Shown here piece by piece: positions 39,798 through 48,296 of a DNA stretch of 64,000 bases; within the stretch, counting starts at the first letter, position 1; each line of letters starts with the position of its first letter. The notes beneath the pieces are model-generated. The model made no database searches, was not told where the DNA came from, and saw nothing but the letters and a program-made list of their open reading frames with translations. Made by a program: the position numbers and the translations under genes. The stretch comes from Janibacter indicus (lineage in GTDB: Bacteria > Actinomycetota > Actinomycetes > Actinomycetales > Dermatophilaceae): assembly GCF_900176385.1 (NCBI RefSeq), contig NZ_FWXN01000013.1, forward strand, positions 1-64,000, given 5' to 3'.

Positions 39798-41741
39798 CTA
39801 GAAGCTCGCCAGGTCCGCCATCATCTCCGTGGTCAGCCAGTGGTCGGGGATGCCGAAGCCACCGACGAGCGTCGCCGCGTGGGGCCGCAGCTCGCCGCAC
39901 AGCTCGTTGACGCGCGCGACGACCCCCTTCGACTGGCTGGCGCTCAGCCGACCGTGCTCCATGAACCACGCGCGGTTGGCCTCGACCGTGCTGAAGACGA
40001 AGAGGTCGCACACGAGGTTGAGCAGATCGCGACCGGGACCGTCGGGGGCCTCCTCGATCGCGGTGACGAAGGCCTCGAGCGCGATCCGGTCGATGTGCGC
40101 CCGGGCCGACTCGAGCAGGTGGTCCTGGGCCTCGTTGAAGACCCGGAAGGAGTCGGCGCCCTCCTCGCCGGCGCGGCGCAGGCGCATCGCAAGCGTCTCG
40201 GTGAGGTGCGACTCGCGGTCCTCGAAGACGGCGAGCTGACCGCCGCGGTCCTCGAGGGCGTTGTCGCCGTCCTTGCCCGGGGCGCCGGAGATCAGTCGCT
40301 GGATGATCGACCCGCCGATCGTGTGCTCGATGACCGAGGTCGTCACCTGCCGGGCACCGAAGAGGATCGCGCCGCGGGTGTCGAGCTCCTGGAAGTCGCT
40401 CCTGTAGTCGGTGAGCATGCCCTTGGCGAGCAGCTGCAGCAGCACCGTGTTGTCGCCCTCGAAGGTCGCGAAGACGTCGGTGTCGGCCTTGAGGTCGGCG
40501 AAGCGGTTGAGCGCCATGTAGCCGGCCCCGCCGCACGCCTCCCGGCAGGCCTGGATCGTGTCGTTGGCGTGCTCGGTCGTGATCGCCTTGAGCCCGGCGG
40601 CGCGCGCTTCGAGCTCGCGCTGCGAGGACTCGTCGGTGATCTCGCCGGTGCTGATGTCGGCGAGCTTGCCGGTCAGGACGTTCTGCGCGAGGGCCAGCGC
40701 GTAGGACCTCGCGAGCCGGGGCAAAAGCTTGCGCTGGTGGGCCCGGTAGTCCATGACGACGACCTCGTGCTCGCCGTCGGGGTAGGTGAACTGCGTGCGC
40801 TGGAGGCCGTAGCGCACCGCGAGGGTGAGGGCGCTGCGGGTGGCCGCACCGGCGCCGGCGGCGACCGTCACCCGGCCGCGCACGAGCGTGCCGAGCATGG
40901 TGAAGAAGCGCCGGTTGACGCTCTCGATGGGCGAGGAGTAGCGGCCCTGGTCGTCGATGTCGCCGTACTTGTTGAGCAGGTTGGCGCGGGGGACGCGCAC
41001 CTGGTCGAACATCAGCCGGCCGTTGTCGACGCCCTTGAGGCCGAGCTTGGTCCCGCAGTCGCCGATCGTCACGCCGGGCATCGGCTGGCCCGATTCGTCG
41101 CGCAGGGGGACGAGGACGCAGTGCACGCCGTGCTGCTCCTCGCCGACGACGAGCTGGGCGAAGACCGCGGCGAGCCGGGCGTCGCGGGCCGCGCCGCCGA
41201 TGTAGTCCTTGCGGGCAGCGGGCGAAGGGGAGTGCACGACCAGCTCGTCGGTCTCGGGGTCGTAGGTGGCCATGGTGAGGATCGACTGCACATCGGAGCC
41301 GTGGCCGGTCTCGGTCATCGCGAAGCACCCGGGCAGCGACAGGTCGGCCATGCCGGGCAGGTACTCGCGGTGGTGGCGCTCGGTGCCGAGGTTGGCGATG
41401 GCCCCACCGAAGAGGCCGAACTGCACGCCCGCCTTGACGAAGACCGACAGGTCCCCGTGGCCGATCATCTCCAGCCCGGTGACCGAGGCCCCGACGTCAC
41501 CCGTGCCACCGAGCTCGACCGGCAGGGTCGCCCGGACGAGCTCGCTGTCGGTGAGGGCGGTGACGAGCTCCAGGGTGCGCGCCCGGTGCTGCTCGAGGTC
41601 GAGCCGCAGGTCGGGCTCGGCCACGGGGAAGCGCGGGTCCGCTCGCAGCTGCTGACGGATCGCCTCCCACCGACCGTCGAGGACGGCGCGGATCTGTTCG
41701 GCGACGGGGTCCTTGGTCTGCTCGGCGCTCATGCTGCGCAT
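39798..41741 (-). CDS. acyl-CoA oxidase/dehydrogenase family protein
   Basis: This 647-aa flavoprotein resembles acyl-CoA oxidases more than short dehydrogenases. It has FAMTETGHGSDVQSILTMAT, GDCGTKLGLKGVDNGRLMF, ACGGAGYMALNRFADLKADT and the catalytic-Glu block TFEGDNTVLLQLLAKGML, then a long C-terminal helical domain. It introduces the first double bond of acyl-CoA chains, passing electrons to oxygen or ETF. The ATG at 41741 is used; ATG 41732 is possible. It is monocistronic. Confidence 0.88.
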   Translation of the reverse strand: MRSMSAEQTKDPVAEQIRAVLDGRWEAIRQQLRADPRFPVAEPDLRLDLEQHRARTLELVTALTDSELVRATLPVELGGTGDVGASVTGLEMIGHGDLSVFVKAGVQFGLFGGAIANLGTERHHREYLPGMADLSLPGCFAMTETGHGSDVQSILTMATYDPETDELVVHSPSPAARKDYIGGAARDARLAAVFAQLVVGEEQHGVHCVLVPLRDESGQPMPGVTIGDCGTKLGLKGVDNGRLMFDQVRVPRANLLNKYGDIDDQGRYSSPIESVNRRFFTMLGTLVRGRVTVAAGAGAATRSALTLAVRYGLQRTQFTYPDGEHEVVVMDYRAHQRKLLPRLARSYALALAQNVLTGKLADISTGEITDESSQRELEARAAGLKAITTEHANDTIQACREACGGAGYMALNRFADLKADTDVFATFEGDNTVLLQLLAKGMLTDYRSDFQELDTRGAILFGARQVTTSVIEHTIGGSIIQRLISGAPGKDGDNALEDRGGQLAVFEDRESHLTETLAMRLRRAGEEGADSFRVFNEAQDHLLESARAHIDRIALEAFVTAIEEAPDGPGRDLLNLVCDLFVFSTVEANRAWFMEHGRLSASQSKGVVARVNELCGELRPHAATLVGGFGIPDHWLTTEMMADLASF

Positions 41742-41843
41742 GCTCGCAGATCCCCGGTCGCCGCGGGCGTGGGGGACGGTGGCGACCGCGTCACGCGGCC
41801 GCCACCGCGAGCCCCGTCAGACGTCTCTGCGTAGCCGCTCGAC

Positions 41844-41867
41844 CTGCATTGCCGTAGGGCAATGCAG
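41844..41867 (-). terminator. GCATTGCC-type hairpin, copy 2 (duplicated, no gene directly before it)
   Basis: Stem CTGCATTGCC and complement with loop GTAG on the plus strand (CTAC on the minus strand). It is part of a ~52-bp duplication of the 3' end of the MFS gene at 42015-42066. Confidence 0.65.
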
Positions 41868-41897
41868 CCTCGGGGTGGCTCAGACCTCGACGGGCGG
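41846..41897. repeat. duplicate of the 3' end of the MFS gene
   Basis: This stretch matches 42017-42068 at all but about one position, including the hairpin, the stop codon and the last codons of the MFS gene (EV and stop). Between the two copies lie the hairpin 41914-41957 and a GC-rich spacer. The gap 41742-42048 contains only these repeats; no gene is seen. Confidence 0.8.
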
Positions 41898-41913
41898 CGG
41901 CCGGGCCTTCGGA

Positions 41914-41957
41914 GTCAAAGACGTCCCGCGTGTTCAGGCACGCGAGACGTCTTTGAC
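41914..41957. terminator. long hairpin between MFS and acyl-CoA oxidase genes
   Basis: Arms GTCAAAGACGTCCCGCGTG and CACGCGAGACGTCTTTGAC pair over 19 bp with one mismatch around a 6-nt loop. Its lower G+C and position past the MFS stop suggest a terminator. Confidence 0.6.
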
Positions 41958-42014
41958 CCGCCGGATCGGCGACGCGGGCGAAGGGGGGAGGGCGCGCGGT
42001 GGTCGTGGGTGTGC

Positions 42015-42034
42015 GCATTGCCGTAGGGCAATGC
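42015..42034 (-). terminator. GCATTGCC-type terminator hairpin, copy 3
   Basis: GCATTGCC and its complement with loop CTAC on the minus strand, 14 bases past the MFS stop. The loop orientation follows the direction of the MFS gene. Confidence 0.75.
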
Positions 42035-42048
42035 GGCCTCGGGGTGGC

Positions 42049-43467
42049 TCAGACCTCGACGGGCTCGAGCTCGCGGTCCGTCGCGGGCAGGCGGGAGAGG
42101 GCGATCGCGGCGAGCAGGGCGGAGCCGGCGCAGATGCCCCACACCGTGATATAGCCCGAGAGTGGTGCGTGCCCCTCGGTCGGGTCGGAGATGCTGCCCG
42201 TGGACGCCAGGGCCACGGCGAAGAGCGCCGAGGCCAGGCACCCGCCGACGGTCTTGGTCGCATTGGTCAGGCCCGCCGCCTCGGCCGTGCCCCCGTGCGT
42301 CGAGGCCGCGGCCGCGGCGGCCGGGAGCGAGGCGACGAGGGCCCCCGATCCCAGGCCGGCGATGCCCATGGCGAGCATCGCGTGCGCGAGCGCGTCGTGC
42401 AGCGGGATGAAGGTCGCGTAGCCGACGGCGACGAGCACGGCGGCCCCGACGAGCATGCCCCGCACCCCGAGACGACGGGCGGCGAAGGGGGACAGCATCG
42501 CCCCGACGGCCATCGCGACGACGTAGAGGCCGATGAGGTTGGCGATCGCGGCGGCGTCGACGCCCAGTCCGTAGCCCACCTCCGCGGGGTCGGTCCGGGC
42601 GAAGGTCGACAGGGGGATCTGCGCGCCCAGGACGCTCATGCCGAAGAGGGCCGCGGCCAGCTGCACCGGCCACATCGTCGGGGCGGCGAGGGCACGCACG
42701 TCGAGGAGCGGCGAGCTGCTCGACATCTCGACGCGGACGAAGAGCCACATCACGGCGCAGCCGAGGGCCACGAGCAGCCAGGCCGGGGGACTGCCCAGGC
42801 CCTGCAGGCGCAGCACGACGAGCCCACCCAGGACGAGCAGCAGCCCAGTGCTCAGCAGCGCGGTGCCGACGAGGTCGAGGCGGCCGGTGGCCGGAGCCGA
42901 CTCGTCGCGCACTCCGAGGAGGATGGCCACCAGGGCGATCGTCGTCGCGGCGGCGGGCACGGCGAGCAGTGCGGTCATGCCGAGGACCGGCTGGAGCGCA
43001 CCGGCCCCCAGCGCGCCGGCGATGACGCCGACCTCGAGTGCCATGACGAGGAGGGCGGCGCCGCGCCTGACGAGCGCCGGGCGGTCGGGGTGCTCGCGAG
43101 AGCGCTCGTGGAGGATCGCGATCTCCATGGGGAGCCAGACGGTGTAGGCACCCTGGATCGCCCAGCCCACGAGGAAGGTCCAGAAGCCGGGGGCCAGGGC
43201 CACGACCCACCCGCCGACGGCGGTGATCATCGTCGCGACGACGAGCACCCGACGGTGACCGTGCAGGTCGCCCAGCCGGGAGAGCACGGGCACGGCCAGT
43301 GCCGCGACGATGAGCTGGGCGGCCTCGAACCAGTTGACGTCGCCGTCGGCGATGCGGAGGTGGTCGGCGATGTCGCTGTAGATCGGCGTGTAGTAGCCCT
43401 GCAGGATGCCGGAGGCGATCTCGACGGCGGCGAGGAAGCCGACGATCCGCCAGATGGTCGGGCTCAC
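42049..43467 (-). CDS. MFS transporter, DHA2-like
   Basis: This 472-aa protein has 12-14 membrane helices. Recognisable loops are LSRLGDLHGHRRVLVVATMI (MFS motif A) and MLSPFAARRLGVRGMLVGAA. The general form is that of a drug/proton antiporter. The GTG start at 43467 overlaps the stop of the M20 peptidase gene (GTGA), so the two are coupled; export or import of a product related to peptides is possible, but the substrate is unknown. A GCATTGCC-type hairpin ends the transcript. Confidence 0.85.
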   Translation of the reverse strand: MSPTIWRIVGFLAAVEIASGILQGYYTPIYSDIADHLRIADGDVNWFEAAQLIVAALAVPVLSRLGDLHGHRRVLVVATMITAVGGWVVALAPGFWTFLVGWAIQGAYTVWLPMEIAILHERSREHPDRPALVRRGAALLVMALEVGVIAGALGAGALQPVLGMTALLAVPAAATTIALVAILLGVRDESAPATGRLDLVGTALLSTGLLLVLGGLVVLRLQGLGSPPAWLLVALGCAVMWLFVRVEMSSSSPLLDVRALAAPTMWPVQLAAALFGMSVLGAQIPLSTFARTDPAEVGYGLGVDAAAIANLIGLYVVAMAVGAMLSPFAARRLGVRGMLVGAAVLVAVGYATFIPLHDALAHAMLAMGIAGLGSGALVASLPAAAAAASTHGGTAEAAGLTNATKTVGGCLASALFAVALASTGSISDPTEGHAPLSGYITVWGICAGSALLAAIALSRLPATDRELEPVEV

Positions 43468-44816
43468 CGCTCGCCCGCCAGGCCGTCGAGCAGCGCGCGG
43501 TACCACCGGATCCCGTCGAGGAAGTCCTCGACCGCCAGGCGCTCGTCGTAGGAGTGGATCGCCTCGCGCTGGGCGGCACTCATCCGGAAGGGCGCGAAGC
43601 GGTAGACCCGCTCGCAGATCGTCGTGAAGTGGCGCGCGTCCGTCGCGGCGTACATGACGTAGGGCACCGGCACCGCCTCGGCGAAGACCTCGGTGATCGT
43701 CCGCTCGAGGAGGGCGAAGGCGGGGTCGTCGACCGGCGAGAGCGGGCTCGGCTCGTGCGCGTCGGCCACCTCGACGTCGATGTCGGATCCGACGACCCGC
43801 CGGATCCGGTCGGTGGCGTCCGCGGTGGTCTCGCCGACCGCGATGCGCAGGTTGAGCCCGGCGACGACGGAGGTCGGGCTGACGTTGATCGCCGGCGACC
43901 CGGTGAGCGTCGTGACAGCCACCGTCGTGCGGGCCAGTGCGGCGGCCTCGGGGCCGGCGGCGACGAGCAGCCGGGCAAGGGCACTGGGGAAGCGGTCGGC
44001 GCGCTCGACGACCGGTCGCAGGGGGCGCGGCAGGTGCGGCGCGAGACGCCGGAGCATCTCGAGCGTCGCGGGGGAGACGTGGGCCGGGAAGGGTCGGCGC
44101 TCCAGCCGGGTGATCGCCGCGGCCACGCGGGCGGCGGGACCCCCCTTCGCCGGTCGCGAAGCGTGACCGCCGCGGCCGCTGGCCGTGAGCCGAAGGGAGA
44201 GCACCCCCTTTTCGGAGACGCCCACGACCCCGAGGGGTCGGGTGACCCCGGGGAAGGCCTCGGAGGCGATGGCCCCGCCCTCGTCGAGGACGAACCAGGG
44301 GCGTACGCCCCGCTCGCGCAGCGTCTCCACGGCACGACGGGCGCTGCTGCCCATGACCTCCTCGTCGCTGCCGAAGGAGAGCCACACGTCGCGTGCGGGC
44401 CGCTGCCCATCGGCCAGGAGGGACTCGACGGCGGCGATGACGGCGACGAGCTGGCCCTTGTCGTCGAGGGTCCCTCTACCCCAGATGACGCCGTCGACGA
44501 CCTCGGCCGCCAGCGGCGGGTGCGTCCACAGGCTCTCGTCGCCGAGCGGCACCACGTCCATGTGGGCCATGAGGACGACGGGGTCGGCCCCGGCCGTCGG
44601 CGAGGTCGGGTCGGCGGGCACCCGGATGAGCAGCGCGTGCGGCGGGACGTCGATGACCTCGCCCACCTCATGGGTCAGGGGGAAGTGCTCGCGCAGGCGG
44701 GAGTGCAGCTCGACGAAGGGAGCGGGGTCGGTCGTCTCCGGGTCTGCGGAGGCCACGGTCGGCAGCCGCAGGATCTCGCGCAGTGCCGTGACGGGAGCCG
44801 CGTCGATGGGGTCCAT
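43464..44816 (-). CDS. M20-family metallopeptidase (carboxypeptidase/aminoacylase type)
   Basis: This 450-aa enzyme has the M20 dinuclear zinc site: VLMAHMDVVP (H85, D87), WGRGTLDDKG (bridging Asp), FGSDEEVMGS (Glu pair) and a late ATDARHF His. Dimerisation-domain sequence GRGGHASRPAKGGPAARVAA lies between. It hydrolyses small peptides or N-acyl amino acids. It is the first gene of a pair with the MFS transporter and is followed upstream, after about 10 bp, by the end of the TetR gene on the same strand. Confidence 0.9.
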   Translation of the reverse strand: MDPIDAAPVTALREILRLPTVASADPETTDPAPFVELHSRLREHFPLTHEVGEVIDVPPHALLIRVPADPTSPTAGADPVVLMAHMDVVPLGDESLWTHPPLAAEVVDGVIWGRGTLDDKGQLVAVIAAVESLLADGQRPARDVWLSFGSDEEVMGSSARRAVETLRERGVRPWFVLDEGGAIASEAFPGVTRPLGVVGVSEKGVLSLRLTASGRGGHASRPAKGGPAARVAAAITRLERRPFPAHVSPATLEMLRRLAPHLPRPLRPVVERADRFPSALARLLVAAGPEAAALARTTVAVTTLTGSPAINVSPTSVVAGLNLRIAVGETTADATDRIRRVVGSDIDVEVADAHEPSPLSPVDDPAFALLERTITEVFAEAVPVPYVMYAATDARHFTTICERVYRFAPFRMSAAQREAIHSYDERLAVEDFLDGIRWYRALLDGLAGER

Positions 44817-44826
44817 GGGCGCGACC

Positions 44827-45510
44827 CTACGCGTCGGTAGGCTGCTTCCAGGCGATCTTCAGACCCGACCAGGCCAGGTCGGTCAGCTGGGCGGTGACCT
44901 CCTCGCGGGAGACCTCGCCCGCGGTGCCTGCGAGCCACGCGTCGGCGCCGGCTCGCACCAGGCCGACCATCGACTGGCCCCACAGCATCGCGGGGGCCGG
45001 GTCGTTGCCGCGCTCGACGAGGGCGGCGGCCACGAGGTCGCTGATCTGACCCGCCATCCGACCCGTGGCGCTGGCGGCGACCTCGGCGGCGTTGCCGCCG
45101 GTCGAGGTGCCGACGATCGGCGCGGAGACGATGAAGCGGTAGACCTCGGGGTCGCGCTCGACGAGCTGGAGGTAGGCGTCGATCGCGGCGTGGATCACCG
45201 AGCGCGGGTCGACGTCGAGCGCGTCGAGCCCGGAGCCGAACCCGCCCGTCCGGCGACCGAGGACCTTGCCGATGTCACGCAGGATGAGCTCGTCGACCCG
45301 GGCGGCGACGGCCTGGTAGAGGCCGCGTCGGTCGGTGAAGTGCCGGTAGAAGACCGTCTTGGAGGTGCCGGCGTCGGCGGCGAGCTCGTCCATGCCGACG
45401 GTGGCGCCCCGGCTGCGGATGGTGCGGATCGCCGACTCGACGAGCGCCTTGCGACGCTCCTGACGATGCACCTCCCAGCGGGCGCTGCGGCCGTCGGTGG
45501 TGTCACTCAC
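44827..45510 (-). CDS. TetR-family transcriptional regulator
   Basis: This 227-aa protein has the N-terminal HTH at residues 38-58 (VGMDELAADAGTSKTVFYRH) and a helical ligand-binding domain. It is divergent from the thiolase-fabG4-htdX operon with 124 bp between the starts. An inverted GGACGGTA/TACCGTCC pair lies in the gap, so it probably represses that operon and itself in response to an acyl-CoA. The GTG at 45510 has no clear Shine-Dalgarno site. It shares strand and close spacing with the M20-MFS pair, which it may also affect. Confidence 0.88.
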   Translation of the reverse strand: MSDTTDGRSARWEVHRQERRKALVESAIRTIRSRGATVGMDELAADAGTSKTVFYRHFTDRRGLYQAVAARVDELILRDIGKVLGRRTGGFGSGLDALDVDPRSVIHAAIDAYLQLVERDPEVYRFIVSAPIVGTSTGGNAAEVAASATGRMAGQISDLVAAALVERGNDPAPAMLWGQSMVGLVRAGADAWLAGTAGEVSREEVTAQLTDLAWSGLKIAWKQPTDA

Positions 45511-45516
45511 AAGGCG

Positions 45517-45553
45517 GGACGGTATCAGGGACGAGGGGTACCTGCTACCGTCC
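45517..45553. promoter_or_regulatory. candidate TetR operator half-sites
   Basis: GGACGGTA (45517-45524) and its exact complement TACCGTCC (45546-45553) are separated by 21 bp in the divergent region between the TetR gene and the thiolase operon. The spacing is longer than for a typical single TetR palindrome, so this may be two half-sites or chance. Confidence 0.4.
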
Positions 45554-45634
45554 GTATCGCATAAAGTCAGTGGTGGGAGAGGCGGCGCACGACGCCGTCC
45601 CCGACTGACACCAACACGACCCAGGAGACCTGTG

Positions 45635-46924
45635 GTGGCTAACAACCTGCCGCGTCGCGCCGCCGTCCTCGGTGGCAACCGCATCCCCTTCGCCCGCCAG
45701 TTCGCCGCGTACGCCGAGGCGTCCAACCAGGACATGTTCACCGCCGCCCTGGACGGGCTCGTCGCCCGCTACAACCTCGGTGGCAAGCACATCGACGAGG
45801 TTGCCGGTGGTGCGGTCATCAAGCACTCCCGCGACTTCAACCTCGTCCGCGAGGCCGTTCTCGGCTCGGCCCTCGCGCCGACGACCTCCGCCTACGACCT
45901 GCAGCAGGCCTGCGGCACCGGCCTCGAGACCGCGATCCTCGTGTCCAACAAGATCAAGCTGGGCCAGATCGAGTCCGGCATCGCCGGTGGCGTCGACACC
46001 GCCTCGGACGCCCCGATCACCGTCACCGAGTCGCTGCGCAAGAAGCTGCTCAAGGTCAACCGGGCCAAGGGCGCCAAGGCGCAGGCCCTGGCGCTCACCA
46101 AGATCCGCCCGACGGACCTCGGCATCGCCACCCCGGCCAACGTCGAGCCGCGCACCGGCCTGTCGATGGGTGACCACATGGCCATCACGGCCAAGAAGTG
46201 GGGCATCACCCGCGAGGCGCAGGACGAGCTCGCCATGAAGAGCCACCACAACCTCGCCCGCTCCTACGACGAGGGCTTCCAGGACGACCTCGTCACGAGC
46301 TTCATGGGTCTGTCCAAGGACCAGAACATGCGGGCCGACTCCTCGATGGAAAAGCTCGCCAAGCTCAAGCCGGTCTTCGGCAAGGGCGACGACGCGACGA
46401 TGACCGCCGGCAACTCGACGCCGCTCACCGACGGCGCGTCCGTGGTGCTGCTCGGCTCCGAGGAGTGGGCCGCGGAGCAGGGCCTCACCCCGCTCGCGTG
46501 GTTCGTCGACGGCCAGGCCGCCGCGGTCGACTACGTCCACGGTGCCGAGGGCCTGCTCATGGCCCCCGCCTATGCCATCCCGCGCATGCTCGAGCGCAAC
46601 GGCCTGACGCTGCAGGACTTCGACTACTACGAGATCCACGAGGCCTTCGCCGCGACGGTGCTCTCCACGCTCGCCGCGTGGGAGGACGAGGACTTCTGCC
46701 GCGAGAAGCTCGGCCTGGACGCCCCGCTCGGGTCCATCGACCGCGACAAGCTCAACGTCAACGGCTCCTCGCTCGCCGCTGGTCACCCCTTCGCCGCCAC
46801 CGGTGGCCGCATCGTCGCCGCGCTGGCCAAGATGCTGCACGCCAAGGGCCCGGGCAGCCGTGGCCTGATCTCCATCTGCGCCGCCGGTGGACAGGGCGTC
46901 GTGGCCATCCTCGAGGGCGCCTGA
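45635..46924 (+). CDS. acetyl-CoA C-acyltransferase (FadA2/FadI type)
   Basis: This 429-aa thiolase begins VANNLPRRAAVLGGNRIPFA. The nucleophile is C93 in DLQQACGTGLETA, the His lies in LAAGHPFAATGG and the second Cys in ISICAAGGQG. It cleaves 3-ketoacyl-CoA. GTG 45635 is seven bases from AGGAG; GTG 45632 is also possible. It heads a three-gene operon with the FabG4-like reductase and MaoC hydratase. The same order fadA2-fabG4-htdX is known from Mycobacterium tuberculosis (Rv0243-Rv0241c region). Confidence 0.92.
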   Translation: MANNLPRRAAVLGGNRIPFARQFAAYAEASNQDMFTAALDGLVARYNLGGKHIDEVAGGAVIKHSRDFNLVREAVLGSALAPTTSAYDLQQACGTGLETAILVSNKIKLGQIESGIAGGVDTASDAPITVTESLRKKLLKVNRAKGAKAQALALTKIRPTDLGIATPANVEPRTGLSMGDHMAITAKKWGITREAQDELAMKSHHNLARSYDEGFQDDLVTSFMGLSKDQNMRADSSMEKLAKLKPVFGKGDDATMTAGNSTPLTDGASVVLLGSEEWAAEQGLTPLAWFVDGQAAAVDYVHGAEGLLMAPAYAIPRMLERNGLTLQDFDYYEIHEAFAATVLSTLAAWEDEDFCREKLGLDAPLGSIDRDKLNVNGSSLAAGHPFAATGGRIVAALAKMLHAKGPGSRGLISICAAGGQGVVAILEGA

Positions 46925-46958
46925 GCCTTCCCCGCACCGACTCAAGGAGAACACCCAC

Positions 46959-48296
46959 ATGGGATTCGAGTACGGCAAGTTCGTCAGCTCCGGTCTGGGC
47001 AAGCAGATCGCCAACACCCTCGGCCTGCCCCGTCCGACCAAGCTGCGTCGCCACAAGGCCGGCGCCCCGCTCATCGGCGGCGCGGTCCTGCTCGCCGGGC
47101 ACGGTGACGCCCCGGTCGCCGCTCTGCTCACCGAGGCCCTGCAGGCCGACGGCGTGCAGATCGCGACCTCTCCGTCGACCTCGGTCGCCGGTGTTGTCGT
47201 GGACATGACCCAGGCCCGCACCCCCGCGGACCTGGAGACCCTGCGCGGCATCCTCGCCCCGGCGCTGAAGACCCTGGCCCCCACCGGCCGGGTCATCGTC
47301 ATCGGCCGTCCGGTCGCGGACACCGACGACGTCGCCGAGGCCGCGGCCCGCCGCGCGCTCGAGGGCATCGTGCGCTCGGTCGGCAAGGAGATGCGTGCCG
47401 GCGGCACGGCCAACATGGTCTACGTCGCCGAGGGTGCCGATGCCAACGCCGAGGCGACCGTCCGCTTCTTCCTCTCCGGCCGCTCGGCCTACGTCTCGGC
47501 GCAGGTCGTGCACGTCGGCGAGGCCGTCGGCGACATCGTTGTGCCCGAGAGCTGGGACGCCCCGCTCGAGGGCAAGGTCGCGGTCGTCACCGGCGCTGCG
47601 CGCGGCATCGGTGCCGCGATCGCCGAGGTCCTCAGCCGTGACGGCGCGACCGTCGTGTGCGTCGACATCCCCGCCGCCGGCGGCCCGCTGGCCGAGGTGG
47701 CCAACCGCATCGGTGGCTCTGCCCTGCAGGTCGACGTCACCGCCGAGGACGCGGGGGCCAAGATCGTCGAGCACGCGAGCCGGTTGCACGGTGGCTTCGA
47801 CATCGTCGTGCACAACGCGGGCATCACCCGCGACAAGCTGCTCGTCAACACCGACGCCGACCGCTGGGGCTCGGTGCTCAACGTCAACCTGCTGTCGATC
47901 CTCAAGATGAACGAGGCGCTCGTGCCCGCCATCAACGAGGGCGGCCACATCGTCAACGTCGCCTCGATCGCCGGCATCGCCGGCAACCGCGGTCAGGCCA
48001 ACTACGCGGCGAGCAAGGCCGGCGTCATCGGCATGACCTCGAGCCTGGCCAAGGACCGGCAGGTCCTCGCCAAGGGTGTGACGGTCAACGCCGTCGCCCC
48101 CGGCTTCATCGAGACCGAGATGACGGCCAAGATCCCGCTCGCGACGCGCGAGATCGGCCGCCTGACCAACTCCCTGTCGCAGGGTGGTCTGCCGGTCGAC
48201 GTCGCCGAGACGATCGGCTGGTTCGCGTGGGACAGCAACCGCGCCGTCACGGGCAACACCGTGCGCGTGTGCGGTCAGATGCTGCTGGGCGCCTGA
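46959..48296 (+). CDS. fabG4: FabG4-type 3-oxoacyl-(CoA/ACP) reductase, high-molecular-weight form
   Basis: This 445-aa protein has an N-terminal flavodoxin-like half (residues 1-200) without cofactor motifs. The C-terminal short-chain dehydrogenase carries TGAARGIG (211-218) and catalytic S336, Y349 and K353. This matches mycobacterial FabG4, which reduces 3-ketoacyl-CoA with NADH. AAGGAG lies ahead of the ATG. It shares one base with the start of the MaoC gene (TGATG). It would supply the 3-hydroxyacyl step for the thiolase and hydratase beside it. Confidence 0.92.
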   Translation: MGFEYGKFVSSGLGKQIANTLGLPRPTKLRRHKAGAPLIGGAVLLAGHGDAPVAALLTEALQADGVQIATSPSTSVAGVVVDMTQARTPADLETLRGILAPALKTLAPTGRVIVIGRPVADTDDVAEAAARRALEGIVRSVGKEMRAGGTANMVYVAEGADANAEATVRFFLSGRSAYVSAQVVHVGEAVGDIVVPESWDAPLEGKVAVVTGAARGIGAAIAEVLSRDGATVVCVDIPAAGGPLAEVANRIGGSALQVDVTAEDAGAKIVEHASRLHGGFDIVVHNAGITRDKLLVNTDADRWGSVLNVNLLSILKMNEALVPAINEGGHIVNVASIAGIAGNRGQANYAASKAGVIGMTSSLAKDRQVLAKGVTVNAVAPGFIETEMTAKIPLATREIGRLTNSLSQGGLPVDVAETIGWFAWDSNRAVTGNTVRVCGQMLLGA

